DNA from: Mycobacterium lepraemurium
Lineage (GTDB): Bacteria > Actinomycetota > Actinomycetes > Mycobacteriales > Mycobacteriaceae
DNA: 64,000 nucleotides
NCBI GenBank assembly: GCA_002291465.1
Contig: CP021238.1
Span: forward strand, 3,986,524 to 4,050,523
Direction of reading: 5' to 3'
The notes beneath the pieces are model-generated. The model was not told the DNA's origin. It was given only the letters and a program-made list of their open reading frames with translations, and searched no databases. How positions within the stretch are numbered: the stretch's first letter is position 1; the number at the start of each line of letters is the position of its first letter. Positions 11,827 through 20,587 of this stretch are shown piece by piece. A program made the position numbers and the translations under genes.

Positions 11827-14517
11827 GTGACAACGCAGATGCTCATCAGACTGGTCGTGGGCATGGGCATGACGCTGATCGTGGCCGCGCTCGCCGCACG
11901 CCGGGCGCTGCGGCTGTTCAAGTTTATCACGTCCGGCAAGCCGGCCCCGGGGCACACCGACGACCCCGGCAAGCGGGTCTGGGCGGAGGTCTCCGAGGTC
12001 TTCGGGCAGCGCCGCCTGCTCAAGTGGTCGATCCCCGGCCTGGCCCACTTCTTCACCATGTGGGGCTTTTTCATCCTGTTGACGGTCTACATCGAGGCCT
12101 ACGGCCTGCTGTTCCAGGACAACTTCCACATCCCGATCATCGGGCGCTGGGACGCGCTGGGCTTTTTGCAGGACCTCTTCGCCACCGCCGTGTTCCTGGG
12201 CATCGCCACCTTCGCCGTCATCCGGTTGATGCGCAGCCCGCGTAAGATCGGCCGCTCGTCACGGTTCTACGGCTCGCACACCGGCGGCGCCTGGCTGGTG
12301 CTGTTCATGATCTTCAACGTCATCTGGACCTATGTCCTGGTGCGCGGTTCGGCGGTGAACAACGGCACGCTGCCCTACGGCAAGGGCGCGTTCTTGTCCC
12401 AGCTGTTCGGCGCCATCCAGCGGCCGCTGGGCCAGCCCGCCAACGAGTACATCGAGACCGTGGCGCTGCTGGCGCACATCGCGGTGATGCTGGCGTTCCT
12501 GATCATCGTACTGCACTCCAAGCACATGCACATCTTCACGGCGCCGATCAACGTCATCTTCAAGCGGCTGCCCAACGGGCTGGGCCCGCTGCTGCCGATC
12601 GAATACGACGGCAAGCCCATCGACTTCGAAAACCCGCCGGACGACGCGGTTTTCGGACGCGGCAAGGTCGAGGACTTCAGCTGGAAGGCGATGCTGGACT
12701 TCGCCACGTGTACCGAGTGCGGCCGCTGCCAATCGCAGTGCCCGGCCTGGAACACCGGCAAGCCGCTCTCGCCCAAGCTGGTCATCATGGACCTGCGGGA
12801 CCACTGGATGACCAAGGCGCCCTACATTCTGGGCGACAAGCAGTCCCCGCTGGAGAGCACGCCCGAGGGCGGGGTCGGCGAGGAGCTGTCCGGTGAGAAG
12901 CACGCCGAGGCGCACCACGTGCCCGAGTCGGGCTTCGGCCGGGTGATGGGCTCGGGCCCGGAGCAGGCCACCCGCCCGCTGGTCGGCACCGAGGAGCAGG
13001 GCGGTGTCATCGACCCCGACGTGTTGTGGTCGTGCGTGACCTGCGGCGCCTGCGTCGAGCAGTGCCCGGTGGACATCGAGCACATCGACCACATCGTCGA
13101 CATGCGCCGCTACCAGGTGATGATGGAGTCGGAGTTCCCGTCGGAACTGTCGGTGCTGTTCAAGAACCTGGGGACCAAGGCCAACCCGTGGGGCCAGAAC
13201 GCCAGCGGCCGCACCAACTGGATCGACGAGGTCGACTTCGACGTGCCGGTCTACGGCGAGGACGTCGACAGCTTCGACGGCTACGAATACCTGTTCTGGG
13301 TGGGCTGCGCCGGCGCCTACGACGACAAGGCCAAGAAGACCACCAAGGCCGTCGCCGAGCTGCTGGCCGTCGCCGGGGTGAAATACCTGGTGCTTGGCGC
13401 CGGCGAGACCTGCAACGGCGACTCGGCCCGCCGCTCGGGCAACGAGTTCCTGTTCCAGCAGCTGGCCGCCCAGGCCGTCGAAACCCTGGACGGGGTGTTC
13501 GAGGGTGTGGAGACGGTCGACCGCAAGATCGTGGTGACCTGCCCGCACTGCTTCAACACGCTGGGCCGCGAATACCGCCAGCTGGGCGCCAACTACACGG
13601 TGTTGCACCACACCCAGCTGCTGAACCGGCTGATCCGTGACAACAAGCTGGTGCCGGTGACCCCGGTATCCCAAGGCATCACCTACCACGACCCCTGCTA
13701 CCTCGGTCGGCACAACAAGGTCTACGAGGCGCCGCGTGAGCTGATCGGCGCCGCGGGCGCGAACCTGACCGAGATGCCGCGGCACGCCGAGCGCAGCTTC
13801 TGCTGCGGCGCCGGCGGCGCCCGGATGTGGGTGGAAGAGCACATCGGCAAGCGGATCAACCACGAGCGCGTCGACGAGGCCCTGGCCACCGGGGCCACGA
13901 TCGTGGCGACCGCGTGCCCGTTCTGCCGGGTGATGGTCACCGACGGCGTCAACGACCGGCAGGAGGACGCCGGCCGCTCCGGCGTCGAGGTGCTCGACGT
14001 CGCCCAGATCCTGCTGGGCTCGCTTGAGTACGACAAGGCGACACTGCCCGAAAAGGGCACGGCCGCCAAGGAAGCCGAGAAGCGGGTCGCCCAGGCGCCC
14101 AAGGCCACGGCGCCGGCCAAGGAGGCGACGAAAGAGCCCGCCGAAGCGCCGCCCAAGGCGGAGGCGGCACCGGCCGCGCCGGCCGCGCCGGTTAAGGGGT
14201 TGAGCATCGCCGGCGGCGCCAAGCGGCCCGGCGCGAAGAAGGCGGTACCCAAGGCCGAGGCACCCAAGGCCGAGGCACCCAAGGCCGAAGCTCCCAAGGC
14301 CGAAGCTCCCAAGGCCGAAGCTCCCAAGGCCGAAGCTCCCAAGGCCGAAGCTCCCAAGGCCGAAGCTCCCAAGGCCGAAGCTCCCAAGGCCGAAGCCGAG
14401 TCCAAGCCCGAGCCGGCAAAGCCGAGCAACGGCGAGGACGGGTCGTCGAAACCGCCGGCGCAGCCGGTCAAGGAACTGGGCATCGCCCGCGGGGCGCGTC
14501 CACCGGGCAAGCGCTGA
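11827..14517 (+). CDS. Membrane-bound Fe-S oxidoreductase (heterodisulfide reductase/GlcF-like; Rv0338c-type)
   Basis: This is an 896-residue protein. GTG 11827 was chosen, with GGGGAGA six bases upstream. Several membrane helices (about residues 5-240, a NarI-like cytochrome segment) are followed by two ferredoxin motifs, CTECGRCQSQCP (about 296) and CVTCGACVEQCP (about 403). Two CCG-type domains follow, including GCAGAYDDKAKK and CCGAGGARMW. The C-terminus is a low-complexity tail with ten PKAEA units. The family moves electrons between a membrane carrier and a cytosolic partner; the physiological substrate is not known. It is intact. Confidence 0.85.
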   Translation: MTTQMLIRLVVGMGMTLIVAALAARRALRLFKFITSGKPAPGHTDDPGKRVWAEVSEVFGQRRLLKWSIPGLAHFFTMWGFFILLTVYIEAYGLLFQDNFHIPIIGRWDALGFLQDLFATAVFLGIATFAVIRLMRSPRKIGRSSRFYGSHTGGAWLVLFMIFNVIWTYVLVRGSAVNNGTLPYGKGAFLSQLFGAIQRPLGQPANEYIETVALLAHIAVMLAFLIIVLHSKHMHIFTAPINVIFKRLPNGLGPLLPIEYDGKPIDFENPPDDAVFGRGKVEDFSWKAMLDFATCTECGRCQSQCPAWNTGKPLSPKLVIMDLRDHWMTKAPYILGDKQSPLESTPEGGVGEELSGEKHAEAHHVPESGFGRVMGSGPEQATRPLVGTEEQGGVIDPDVLWSCVTCGACVEQCPVDIEHIDHIVDMRRYQVMMESEFPSELSVLFKNLGTKANPWGQNASGRTNWIDEVDFDVPVYGEDVDSFDGYEYLFWVGCAGAYDDKAKKTTKAVAELLAVAGVKYLVLGAGETCNGDSARRSGNEFLFQQLAAQAVETLDGVFEGVETVDRKIVVTCPHCFNTLGREYRQLGANYTVLHHTQLLNRLIRDNKLVPVTPVSQGITYHDPCYLGRHNKVYEAPRELIGAAGANLTEMPRHAERSFCCGAGGARMWVEEHIGKRINHERVDEALATGATIVATACPFCRVMVTDGVNDRQEDAGRSGVEVLDVAQILLGSLEYDKATLPEKGTAAKEAEKRVAQAPKATAPAKEATKEPAEAPPKAEAAPAAPAAPVKGLSIAGGAKRPGAKKAVPKAEAPKAEAPKAEAPKAEAPKAEAPKAEAPKAEAPKAEAPKAEAPKAEAESKPEPAKPSNGEDGSSKPPAQPVKELGIARGARPPGKR
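14248..14397 (+). repeat. Ten tandem 15-bp units encoding PKAEA
   Basis: Ten consecutive 15-base units encode PKAEA in the tail of the Fe-S oxidoreductase. Units 3-9 are identical at the DNA level (CCCAAGGCCGAAGCT); the first two use GAGGCA and the last ends GAAGCC. Identity of the inner units indicates recent slippage or recombination, so the copy number is probably variable between isolates. The array lies between two related segments, KGLSIAGGAKRPG and KELGIARGARPPG. Confidence 0.95.
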
Positions 14518-14549
14518 GCTGGCAATTTCGGGCTTGACAGCAAATTTCA

Positions 14550-15842
14550 GTGGACAGTGATGGCACCATTGGTGGTGTGACAACCCACCAGCTGCCTGTG
14601 CACCCGTCCGCGCACCATCGCCAGCAGCGTACTTTCGCCCAGTCGTCCAAGCTTCAGGACGTCCTGTACGAGATCCGCGGCCCGGTGCATCAGCACGCGG
14701 CGCAGCTGGAGGCCGAGGGGCACCGCATCCTCAAGCTCAACATCGGCAACCCGGCGCCGTTCGGCTTCGAGGCGCCCGACGTGATCATGCGCGACATGAT
14801 CCAGGCCCTGCCGTACGCCCAGGGTTACTCCGACTCGGAGGGCATCCTGCCCGCGCGCCGGGCGGTGGTCACCCGCTACGAGTTGGTCGACGGGTTCCCC
14901 CGCTTCGACGTCGACGACGTCTATCTGGGCAACGGCGTGTCCGAGCTGATCACGATGACGCTGCAGGCGCTGCTCGACAACGGCGACGAGGTGCTGATCC
15001 CGTCGCCGGACTACCCGCTGTGGACGGCGTCGACCTCGCTGGCCGGCGGCACCCCCGTGCACTACCTGTGCGACGAGACGCAGGGCTGGCAGCCCGACAT
15101 CGCCGATCTGGAATCCAAGATCACCGAGCGCACCAAGGCGCTGGTGGTGATCAACCCGAACAACCCGACCGGCGCGGTGTACAGCGGCGAAATCCTGAGC
15201 CAGATGGTCGATCTGGCGCGCAAGCACGAGCTGCTGCTGCTGGCCGACGAGATCTACGACAAAATCCTCTACGACGACGCCAAGCACATCAACGTGGCGT
15301 CGCTGGCGCCGGACATGCTGTGCCTGACCTTCAACGGCCTGTCGAAGGCCTACCGGGTGGCCGGCTACCGGGCCGGCTGGCTGGCGATCACCGGACCCAG
15401 GGACCACGCCGGCAGCTTCATCGAGGGCATCAACCTGCTGGCCAACATGCGGCTGTGCCCGAACGTCCCGGCGCAGCATGCGATTCAGGTGGCCCTGGGC
15501 GGCCACCAGAGCATCGAGGACCTGGTGCTGCCGGGCGGGCGGCTGCTCGAGCAGCGCGACGTGGCGTGGAGCAATCTCAACGAGATCCCCGGGGTGTCCT
15601 GCGTCAAACCCGCCGGCGCCCTGTACGCGTTTCCCCGGCTGGACCCCGAGGTCTACGACATCACCGACGACGAGCAGCTGGTGCTCGACCTGCTGCTGCA
15701 GGAGAAGATCCTGGTCACCCAGGGCACCGGCTTCAACTGGCCGGCGCCAGATCACCTGCGCATCGTGACGCTGCCGTGGGCGCGGGACCTGGCCGCCGCG
15801 ATCGAGCGGCTGGGCAACTTCCTGGTCGGCTATCGACAGTAA
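14550..15842 (+). CDS. aspC: PLP-dependent aminotransferase, AspC/AlaA type
   Basis: This 430-residue class I aminotransferase has NPNNPTGAVYS, the aspartate of DEIYDKILYD and the Schiff-base lysine in GLSKAYRVAGYR (about residue 267). The GTG at 14550 gives MDSDGTIGGVTTHQL, which matches the start I recall for M. tuberculosis Rv0337c; an internal GTG at 14577 is an alternative. The family includes aspartate/alanine aminotransferases of central amino-acid metabolism, and substrate choice cannot be read from sequence. It follows the Fe-S oxidoreductase on the same strand. It is intact. Confidence 0.85.
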   Translation: MDSDGTIGGVTTHQLPVHPSAHHRQQRTFAQSSKLQDVLYEIRGPVHQHAAQLEAEGHRILKLNIGNPAPFGFEAPDVIMRDMIQALPYAQGYSDSEGILPARRAVVTRYELVDGFPRFDVDDVYLGNGVSELITMTLQALLDNGDEVLIPSPDYPLWTASTSLAGGTPVHYLCDETQGWQPDIADLESKITERTKALVVINPNNPTGAVYSGEILSQMVDLARKHELLLLADEIYDKILYDDAKHINVASLAPDMLCLTFNGLSKAYRVAGYRAGWLAITGPRDHAGSFIEGINLLANMRLCPNVPAQHAIQVALGGHQSIEDLVLPGGRLLEQRDVAWSNLNEIPGVSCVKPAGALYAFPRLDPEVYDITDDEQLVLDLLLQEKILVTQGTGFNWPAPDHLRIVTLPWARDLAAAIERLGNFLVGYRQ

Positions 15843-15874
15843 GCACCCAGCCGGGCGCCTCTACGGTGGAGCGC

Positions 15875-17152
15875 GTGACGCACTCCCACTCCCACTCCCA
15901 CTCCCACGGCCTGCCGTCGGGCCCGACCCCCGTCGATCGGTTGCCCGCCCGCATCGTCGTCGGGCTGCTGATCGCGATCGGCGTGGCGGTCGCCGTCGGC
16001 GCGATCGTGCTGTGGCCCAGCCGGCAGCACGTCGACATCCCGATGCCGCTGCAGAACGCGGCCGGCGGCACGGTGAGCACGCAGGCCGGGCGCGTGCTGT
16101 CCAGCGGGTTGGGCGACTGCGGCAGCCCGTCGGTCAGTCAGGTGCTCACCGGCCCGCCGCAGCCGGCGCTGCCGGGTGCCGGGCGCTGCGTGCTGACCCA
16201 GGTGGCGATCGATTCCGGGCCCAACGCCGGCGCCGCCACGCTGCTGGAGTCCTCCCCGGGGCCCGGCCAACCGAAATTCACGGTGGGCGACCGCATCCGG
16301 ATCGTCCGGCAGGTCGACGACCAGGGCGCTACCAGCTACGCCTTCTACGACTTCGAACGGGGTTGGGCGCTGGTCGGTTTGGCGGTCGCGTTCGCGGTGG
16401 TGATCGTCGCGGTGGCGCGCTGGCGCGGACTGCTGGCGCTGGTGGGCATCCTGGTCGCCTTCGTGGTACTGGTGACGTTCCTGCTGCCGGCGCTGCGCGA
16501 CGGTGCGCCCGCGGTCCCGGTGGCGCTGGTGGCGGCGGCGGCGATCCTCTACGCGGTCATCTACCTGGCTCATGGCGTCAGCCTGCGCACCAGCGCTGCG
16601 CTGCTGGGCACTCTGTCGTCGTTGCTGCTTACCGCCGGATTATCTTGGGCGGCAATACAATTGGCGCATCTCACCGGGCTCTCGGATGAACAGAACAGCA
16701 CGGTCAGCGCGTACCTCGGCAGCGTGTCCATCGGCGGGCTGCTGCTGGCCGGTTTCATCATCGGCTCGCTGGGTGTGCTCAACGACGTGACGGTGACCCA
16801 GTCCTCGACGGTGTTCGAGCTGGCCCGCCTGGGCGGCTCGCGGAGGGTGATCTTCACCGGCGCCCTGCGGGTGGGCCGCGATCACATCGCCAGCACCGTC
16901 TACACGCTGGTGCTGGCCTATGCCGGCAGTTCGCTGCCGCTGCTGCTGCTGTTCAGCGTCGCCAACCGCTCGCTGACCGACGTGCTGACCGGCGAGAGCG
17001 TGGCCATCGAGATTGCCCGCTCGGCGGTCGGCGGCATGGCGCTGGCCCTGTCGGTGCCGTTGACCACGGCGATCGCCGCGGTGCTGGCCAAACCTAGCGG
17101 CGGTCGCAAGCGCGGCGAAGCCAGGCGCAGCGGGCCGCCGCCATCAGCCTAG
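15875..17152 (+). CDS. YibE/F family membrane protein with His-rich N-terminus
   Basis: This is a 425-residue protein from GTG 15875, with GTG 15866 as an in-frame alternative. It opens with a run of Ser-His repeats (THSHSHSHSHG), then a membrane helix near residue 25. An extracytoplasmic domain follows (about 50-170, including CGSPSVSQVL), then about seven membrane helices. YibE/F proteins are of uncertain function. The histidine run could bind metal, which is inference. The gene starts 32 bases after aspC. The last codons and the stop lie in a direct repeat (17093-17177). Confidence 0.75.
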   Translation: MTHSHSHSHSHGLPSGPTPVDRLPARIVVGLLIAIGVAVAVGAIVLWPSRQHVDIPMPLQNAAGGTVSTQAGRVLSSGLGDCGSPSVSQVLTGPPQPALPGAGRCVLTQVAIDSGPNAGAATLLESSPGPGQPKFTVGDRIRIVRQVDDQGATSYAFYDFERGWALVGLAVAFAVVIVAVARWRGLLALVGILVAFVVLVTFLLPALRDGAPAVPVALVAAAAILYAVIYLAHGVSLRTSAALLGTLSSLLLTAGLSWAAIQLAHLTGLSDEQNSTVSAYLGSVSIGGLLLAGFIIGSLGVLNDVTVTQSSTVFELARLGGSRRVIFTGALRVGRDHIASTVYTLVLAYAGSSLPLLLLFSVANRSLTDVLTGESVAIEIARSAVGGMALALSVPLTTAIAAVLAKPSGGRKRGEARRSGPPPSA

Positions 17153-17177
17153 CGGCGGTCGCAAGCGCGGCGAAGCC
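17093..17177. repeat. 30-bp direct repeat straddling the YibE/F stop codon
   Basis: An identical 30-base sequence beginning CCTAGCGGCGG occurs at 17093-17122 and 17148-17177, separated by 25 bases. The second copy supplies the TAG stop of the YibE/F gene. The arrangement looks like a segmental duplication that gave the gene a new C-terminal end. Confidence 0.9.
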
Positions 17178-17186
17178 GGCATCGGC

Positions 17187-18062
17187 CTAGTGAAAACGGC
17201 TGCGCTCCAACAGGTCCAGCAGATAGCCGCCGTAGCCCGACTTGAGCAGGCTCTGGGCGCGCTCGGACAGCTGCTCGTCGGTGATCCAGCACTGCTGCCA
17301 CGCCACCTCCTCGGGCACACTGACTTTGAGCCCCTGGCGGCGCTCCAGCGTACGCACGAAGTCGCTGGCGTCCAGCAGCGAGTCGAAAGTGCCGGTGTCC
17401 AGCCAGGCCGTGCCGCGGGCCATCACCTCGACCGAGAGCCGGCCGCGGCTGAGATAGACCTGGTTGACCTCGGTGATCTCGTACTCGCCGCGCTCGGATT
17501 TCTTCAGGCCCTTGGCGATTTCGATCACGTCGTTGTCGTAGAAATACAAACCCGGCACCGCGTAATTGGATTTCGGCGTCTTGGGTTTCTCCTCCAGCGA
17601 CAGCGCCATGCCGTCGTCGCTGAACTCCACCACCCCGTACGCCGACGGGTTAGCCACCCAGTACGCGAAAACCGCTCCGCCGGTTATGGTTTGGAAGCGC
17701 TTCAGGCTGGTGCCCAGCCCGGGGCCGTAGAAGATGTTGTCGCCCAACACCAATGCCACCGAGTCGTTGCCGATGTGGTCGGCGCCCAGGACGAACGCCT
17801 GGGCCAGGCCGTCGGGCCGCTCCTGCGTCACGTAGGTGATGTTGATGCCGAATTGCGAGCCGTCGCCCAGCAGCCGGACGAATCCGGCCGCGTCGTGCGG
17901 GGTGGTGATCACCAGGATGTCGCGGATGCCGGCCATCATCAGGGTGGACAGCGGGTAGTAGACCATCGGCTTGTCGTAGACCGGCAGTAACTGCTTGCTG
18001 ATGCCGGTGGTGATCGGATGCAGGCGGGTGCCCGACCCGCCAGCCAAGATGATTCCGCGCAT
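17187..18062 (-). CDS. rmlA: Glucose-1-phosphate thymidylyltransferase RmlA
   Basis: This 291-residue nucleotidyltransferase begins MRGIILAGGSGTRLHPITTG and contains the activating signature GGSGTRL. It also has KQLLPVYDKPMVYYP and LGDNIFYGPGL. It makes dTDP-glucose from glucose-1-phosphate and dTTP, the first step of dTDP-rhamnose synthesis for the rhamnose linker of arabinogalactan, an essential wall component. The length matches the family. Its 3' end lies 35 bases from the convergent YibE/F gene. It is intact, as expected of an essential gene. Confidence 0.95.
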   Translation of the reverse strand: MRGIILAGGSGTRLHPITTGISKQLLPVYDKPMVYYPLSTLMMAGIRDILVITTPHDAAGFVRLLGDGSQFGINITYVTQERPDGLAQAFVLGADHIGNDSVALVLGDNIFYGPGLGTSLKRFQTITGGAVFAYWVANPSAYGVVEFSDDGMALSLEEKPKTPKSNYAVPGLYFYDNDVIEIAKGLKKSERGEYEITEVNQVYLSRGRLSVEVMARGTAWLDTGTFDSLLDASDFVRTLERRQGLKVSVPEEVAWQQCWITDEQLSERAQSLLKSGYGGYLLDLLERSRFH

Positions 18063-18089
18063 GGGTGGCTCCTACTGCCTCGATCGGCC

Positions 18090-18464
18090 CTAGTCGACGG
18101 CGTCGTCCTCGGTCAGTTCGGTGGCCGCCAGCGCCGAGGCCAGGCTGTCGTGCCGGAACACCGACGTGACCCGGTCGTGCACGACGCGGAACGCCGAGGC
18201 GGCCGTGGTGACGGCGCCCGGGTCGTCGGGGCTGGTGACCTTCTGTTCGACGACCACGACACCATCGTGCACGCACATCCGGCCGAGCTCCGCGGTTCCC
18301 CGACGGGCGGCGGCCCAGTTGCGCAGCACCTCATGGCCTTGTGTGGCCCCGTGCGCGTCGCCGATCTCGATGTCGTCGCTGGACAGGGCGATCAGGGTGT
18401 CCAGGTCCGACGCGTTGAGCGCGTCGTGCCAGGCCAGAACGGTGGCGATCTCCGATGTGGTCAT
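18090..18464 (-). CDS. Small SnoaL/NTF2-like protein (Rv0333-type)
   Basis: This 124-residue protein starts at ATG 18464 (MTTSEIATVLAWHDALNASD). It contains the typical NTF2-fold pattern DTLIALSSDDIEIGDAHGAT followed by a hot-dog-like half (MCVHDGVVVVEQKVTSPD). Such proteins bind small hydrophobic ligands or act as isomerases or hydrolases; no catalytic residues can be assigned. It lies 27 bases upstream of rmlA on the same strand and follows the broken maleylpyruvate isomerase-like gene, so the three may form one transcript. It resembles M. tuberculosis Rv0333 as I recall it. Confidence 0.7.
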   Translation of the reverse strand: MTTSEIATVLAWHDALNASDLDTLIALSSDDIEIGDAHGATQGHEVLRNWAAARRGTAELGRMCVHDGVVVVEQKVTSPDDPGAVTTAASAFRVVHDRVTSVFRHDSLASALAATELTEDDAVD

Positions 18465-18493
18465 GGTATGCAAGTTACCGTGTGGTCGCGCGG

Positions 18494-19111
18494 CTAGAGA
18501 GGCGTACGGTCCAGCCAGCGCTGCCACACGGCGTCGTCGCCGAACAGTTCGGCGCCGGTGTCGGCGCAGTGGGCGGCGGCGTAGGATCGCCAGCAACAGA
18601 TCGGTTGCGCCACCACGCAGCGCAACGCTGCCCTTGCCGTGCTCGTGCGACCAGGCGATGCGGCCCTGCTCGACCGCGACGGTCCACTCGCCGGCCTCGC
18701 CGAGGCCGGGGTCGGTGGCGTGCAGGTGCAGCGTGTCGGCGTCGTCGAGCGGCAGCGGCGCGCCCTGGCCGCCCGCCTGAACCGCGACCCGGTCCAACCA
18801 TTCGGTGATCGCATCTCGGTGATCGCATCGGCCGCCAGCTCGGGCCGCAGGGTGAACTCGCGGCCCAGAGCGATGGCCGCGTCGGCAGGATCGGGCGGCG
18901 GCTTGCCGCCCTCGACCATCCGCGGGTCGAGGTAGCTGTCGAGCCTGTCGCGCACGATCTGCGCCGCCCAGCGGTCGCCCCGGCCGACGTGGCGGAACGG
19001 TTGCCGCAGGGTCCAGTCCGGGCAGTTGGGCACCGGCGTCGACTCGTCGGCATCCCGGAAAAGCTCCGCGAACGCGCGGTTTTCGTCGAGGAACGCTCCG
19101 GCATAGTCCAC
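18494..19111 (-). pseudogene. Mycothiol maleylpyruvate isomerase-like protein (Rv0332-type), disrupted by 14-bp duplication
   Basis: Reading starts at GTG 19111 (DYAGAFLDENRAFAELFRDA) and shows the DinB/TIGR03083 pattern VPNCPDWTLRQPFRHVGRGDRWAAQ, with the expected His-containing helix. At 18802-18829 a 14-base segment (TCGGTGATCGCATC on the plus strand) is present twice in tandem, which throws the frame. The correct continuation DADTLHLHATDPGLGEAGEW is in another frame. A second frameshift near 18590 precedes the proper C-terminus (ELFGDDAVWQRWLDRTPL). Members use mycothiol or a metal for isomerase chemistry. This copy is inactive. Confidence 0.75.
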
Positions 19112-19176
19112 GCCGGTCAGGCTACGCTCCCGTTGGGCGCCGAGCGTCACGCCGGCGTGGCGCTCGGCCGGCGCGT

Positions 19177-20502
19177 TCAGGGTCGCGGCGCGCCTAGGCG
19201 GTAGACCCGCCAGCCGGCCCGCTGCCAGCGGGTAACGTCCAGGCAGTTGCGGCCGTCGACGACGACGCGGGCTCGCACCCGGTCGGCCAGGTCGTCGGGG
19301 TCCATCTCGACGAACTGGCGCCACCCGGTGAGCACCAGCACCGCGTCCGCGCGCTCGCAGGCCTCCTCGACCGAGACGGCGTAGTTCAGCGTGGGGAACA
19401 GCCGCTGCGCGTTGTCCAGGGCCTTCGGGTCGTACACGTTGACCGAGGCGCCGTTGAGCTGCAGCTGGCCGGCGACATTGAGCGCCGGCGAGTCGCGCAC
19501 GTCGTCGGATTCGGGCTTGACCGCCGCGCCCAGCACCGCGACGTTGGCGCCCAGCAGCGAGCCGCCGCAGGCCGCGCTGGCCAGTTCCACCATCCGGGTG
19601 CGGCGGCGCATGTTGATGCTGTCCACCTCGCGCAGGAACGTCAGCGCCTGATCGGCGCCCAGCTCGCCGGCGCGCGCCATGAACGCCCGGATATCCTTGG
19701 GCAGGCAGCCCCCGCCGAAACCCAAACCGGCGTTGAGGAATTGGCGCCCGATGCGCGGGTCGTAGCCCAGCGCATCGGCCAGCAGGCTGACGTCGGCGCC
19801 GGCGGGCTCGCACACCTCGGAGATCGCGTTGATGAACGAAATCTTGGTCGCCAGAAAGGCATTGGCGGAAACCTTGACCAACTCCGCGGTCTGCAGATCC
19901 GTCACCAGGAACGGCACACCGGCGTCCAGCAGCGGCCCGTACAGTTCCCGGACGGCGGCCTCGGCGCGCGGTGAATCCTGTTTGATGCCAAGCACAATCC
20001 GGTCTGGCCGCAGGGTGTCCTGAACGGCGTAGCCCTCGAGCAGAAACTCCGGGTTCCAAGCGATTTCGACGTCGGCGCCGCGCGGTGCCAGCGCTGCCGC
20101 CCGCTGGTTGAGCTCGGCCGCGGTGCCCACCGGGACGGTCGATTTGCCGACCAGCACCGCCGACGTCGTCAACCGGGGCACCAATTCGTCGATGACGGCG
20201 TACACGTGGCGCAGATCGGCGCCGTATTCGCCCTTCTTCTGCGGGGTGCCCACACCCAGGAAGTGCACGTCAGCGAAGCCGGCCGCCATGTCGTAGTCGG
20301 TGGTGAAGCGCAGCCGGCCCGCGGCGAGGTTCTCGTTCAACAGCTTTCGCAGGCCGGGCTCGTAGAAGGGAATGTCACCCCCGGCGAGCTTGGCCACCTT
20401 GCCCGGGTCGATATCGACCCCGAGCACGTCGTGTCCCAGCTCCGCCATTCCCACCGCGTGGGTGGCGCCCAGGTAACCCGTGCCGAACACGGTGCATCGC
20501 AT
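19177..20502 (-). CDS. udgA: UDP-glucose 6-dehydrogenase
   Basis: This 441-residue protein starts MRCTVFGTGYLGATHAVGMA with a Rossmann GxGYLG motif. It contains the substrate and catalytic regions EIAWNPEFLLEGYAV and GFGGGCLPKDIRAF with the active-site Cys. It oxidises UDP-glucose to UDP-glucuronate with two NAD+, feeding polysaccharide and glycolipid synthesis. It corresponds to Rv0322 (udgA) as I recall it. Its 3' end lies 65 bases from the start of the broken Rv0332-type gene on the same strand. It is intact. Confidence 0.92.
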   Translation of the reverse strand: MRCTVFGTGYLGATHAVGMAELGHDVLGVDIDPGKVAKLAGGDIPFYEPGLRKLLNENLAAGRLRFTTDYDMAAGFADVHFLGVGTPQKKGEYGADLRHVYAVIDELVPRLTTSAVLVGKSTVPVGTAAELNQRAAALAPRGADVEIAWNPEFLLEGYAVQDTLRPDRIVLGIKQDSPRAEAAVRELYGPLLDAGVPFLVTDLQTAELVKVSANAFLATKISFINAISEVCEPAGADVSLLADALGYDPRIGRQFLNAGLGFGGGCLPKDIRAFMARAGELGADQALTFLREVDSINMRRRTRMVELASAACGGSLLGANVAVLGAAVKPESDDVRDSPALNVAGQLQLNGASVNVYDPKALDNAQRLFPTLNYAVSVEEACERADAVLVLTGWRQFVEMDPDDLADRVRARVVVDGRNCLDVTRWQRAGWRVYRLGAPRP

Positions 20503-20587
20503 ACAACCGGTGTAGGTAGCCCCGATGAGCTGACTGCATCGCTAGGCTAAGCGTGATGACAGCTGGCTGATGCCGCCGAAACCGCCC

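Noticed and set aside
12259..14583. A 774-codon open frame on the minus strand across the Fe-S oxidoreductase gene
   Set aside because: It is antisense to a gene with clear ferredoxin and CCG motifs; its translation is Leu/Gly/Arg-rich without domains, a common by-product of high third-position GC.
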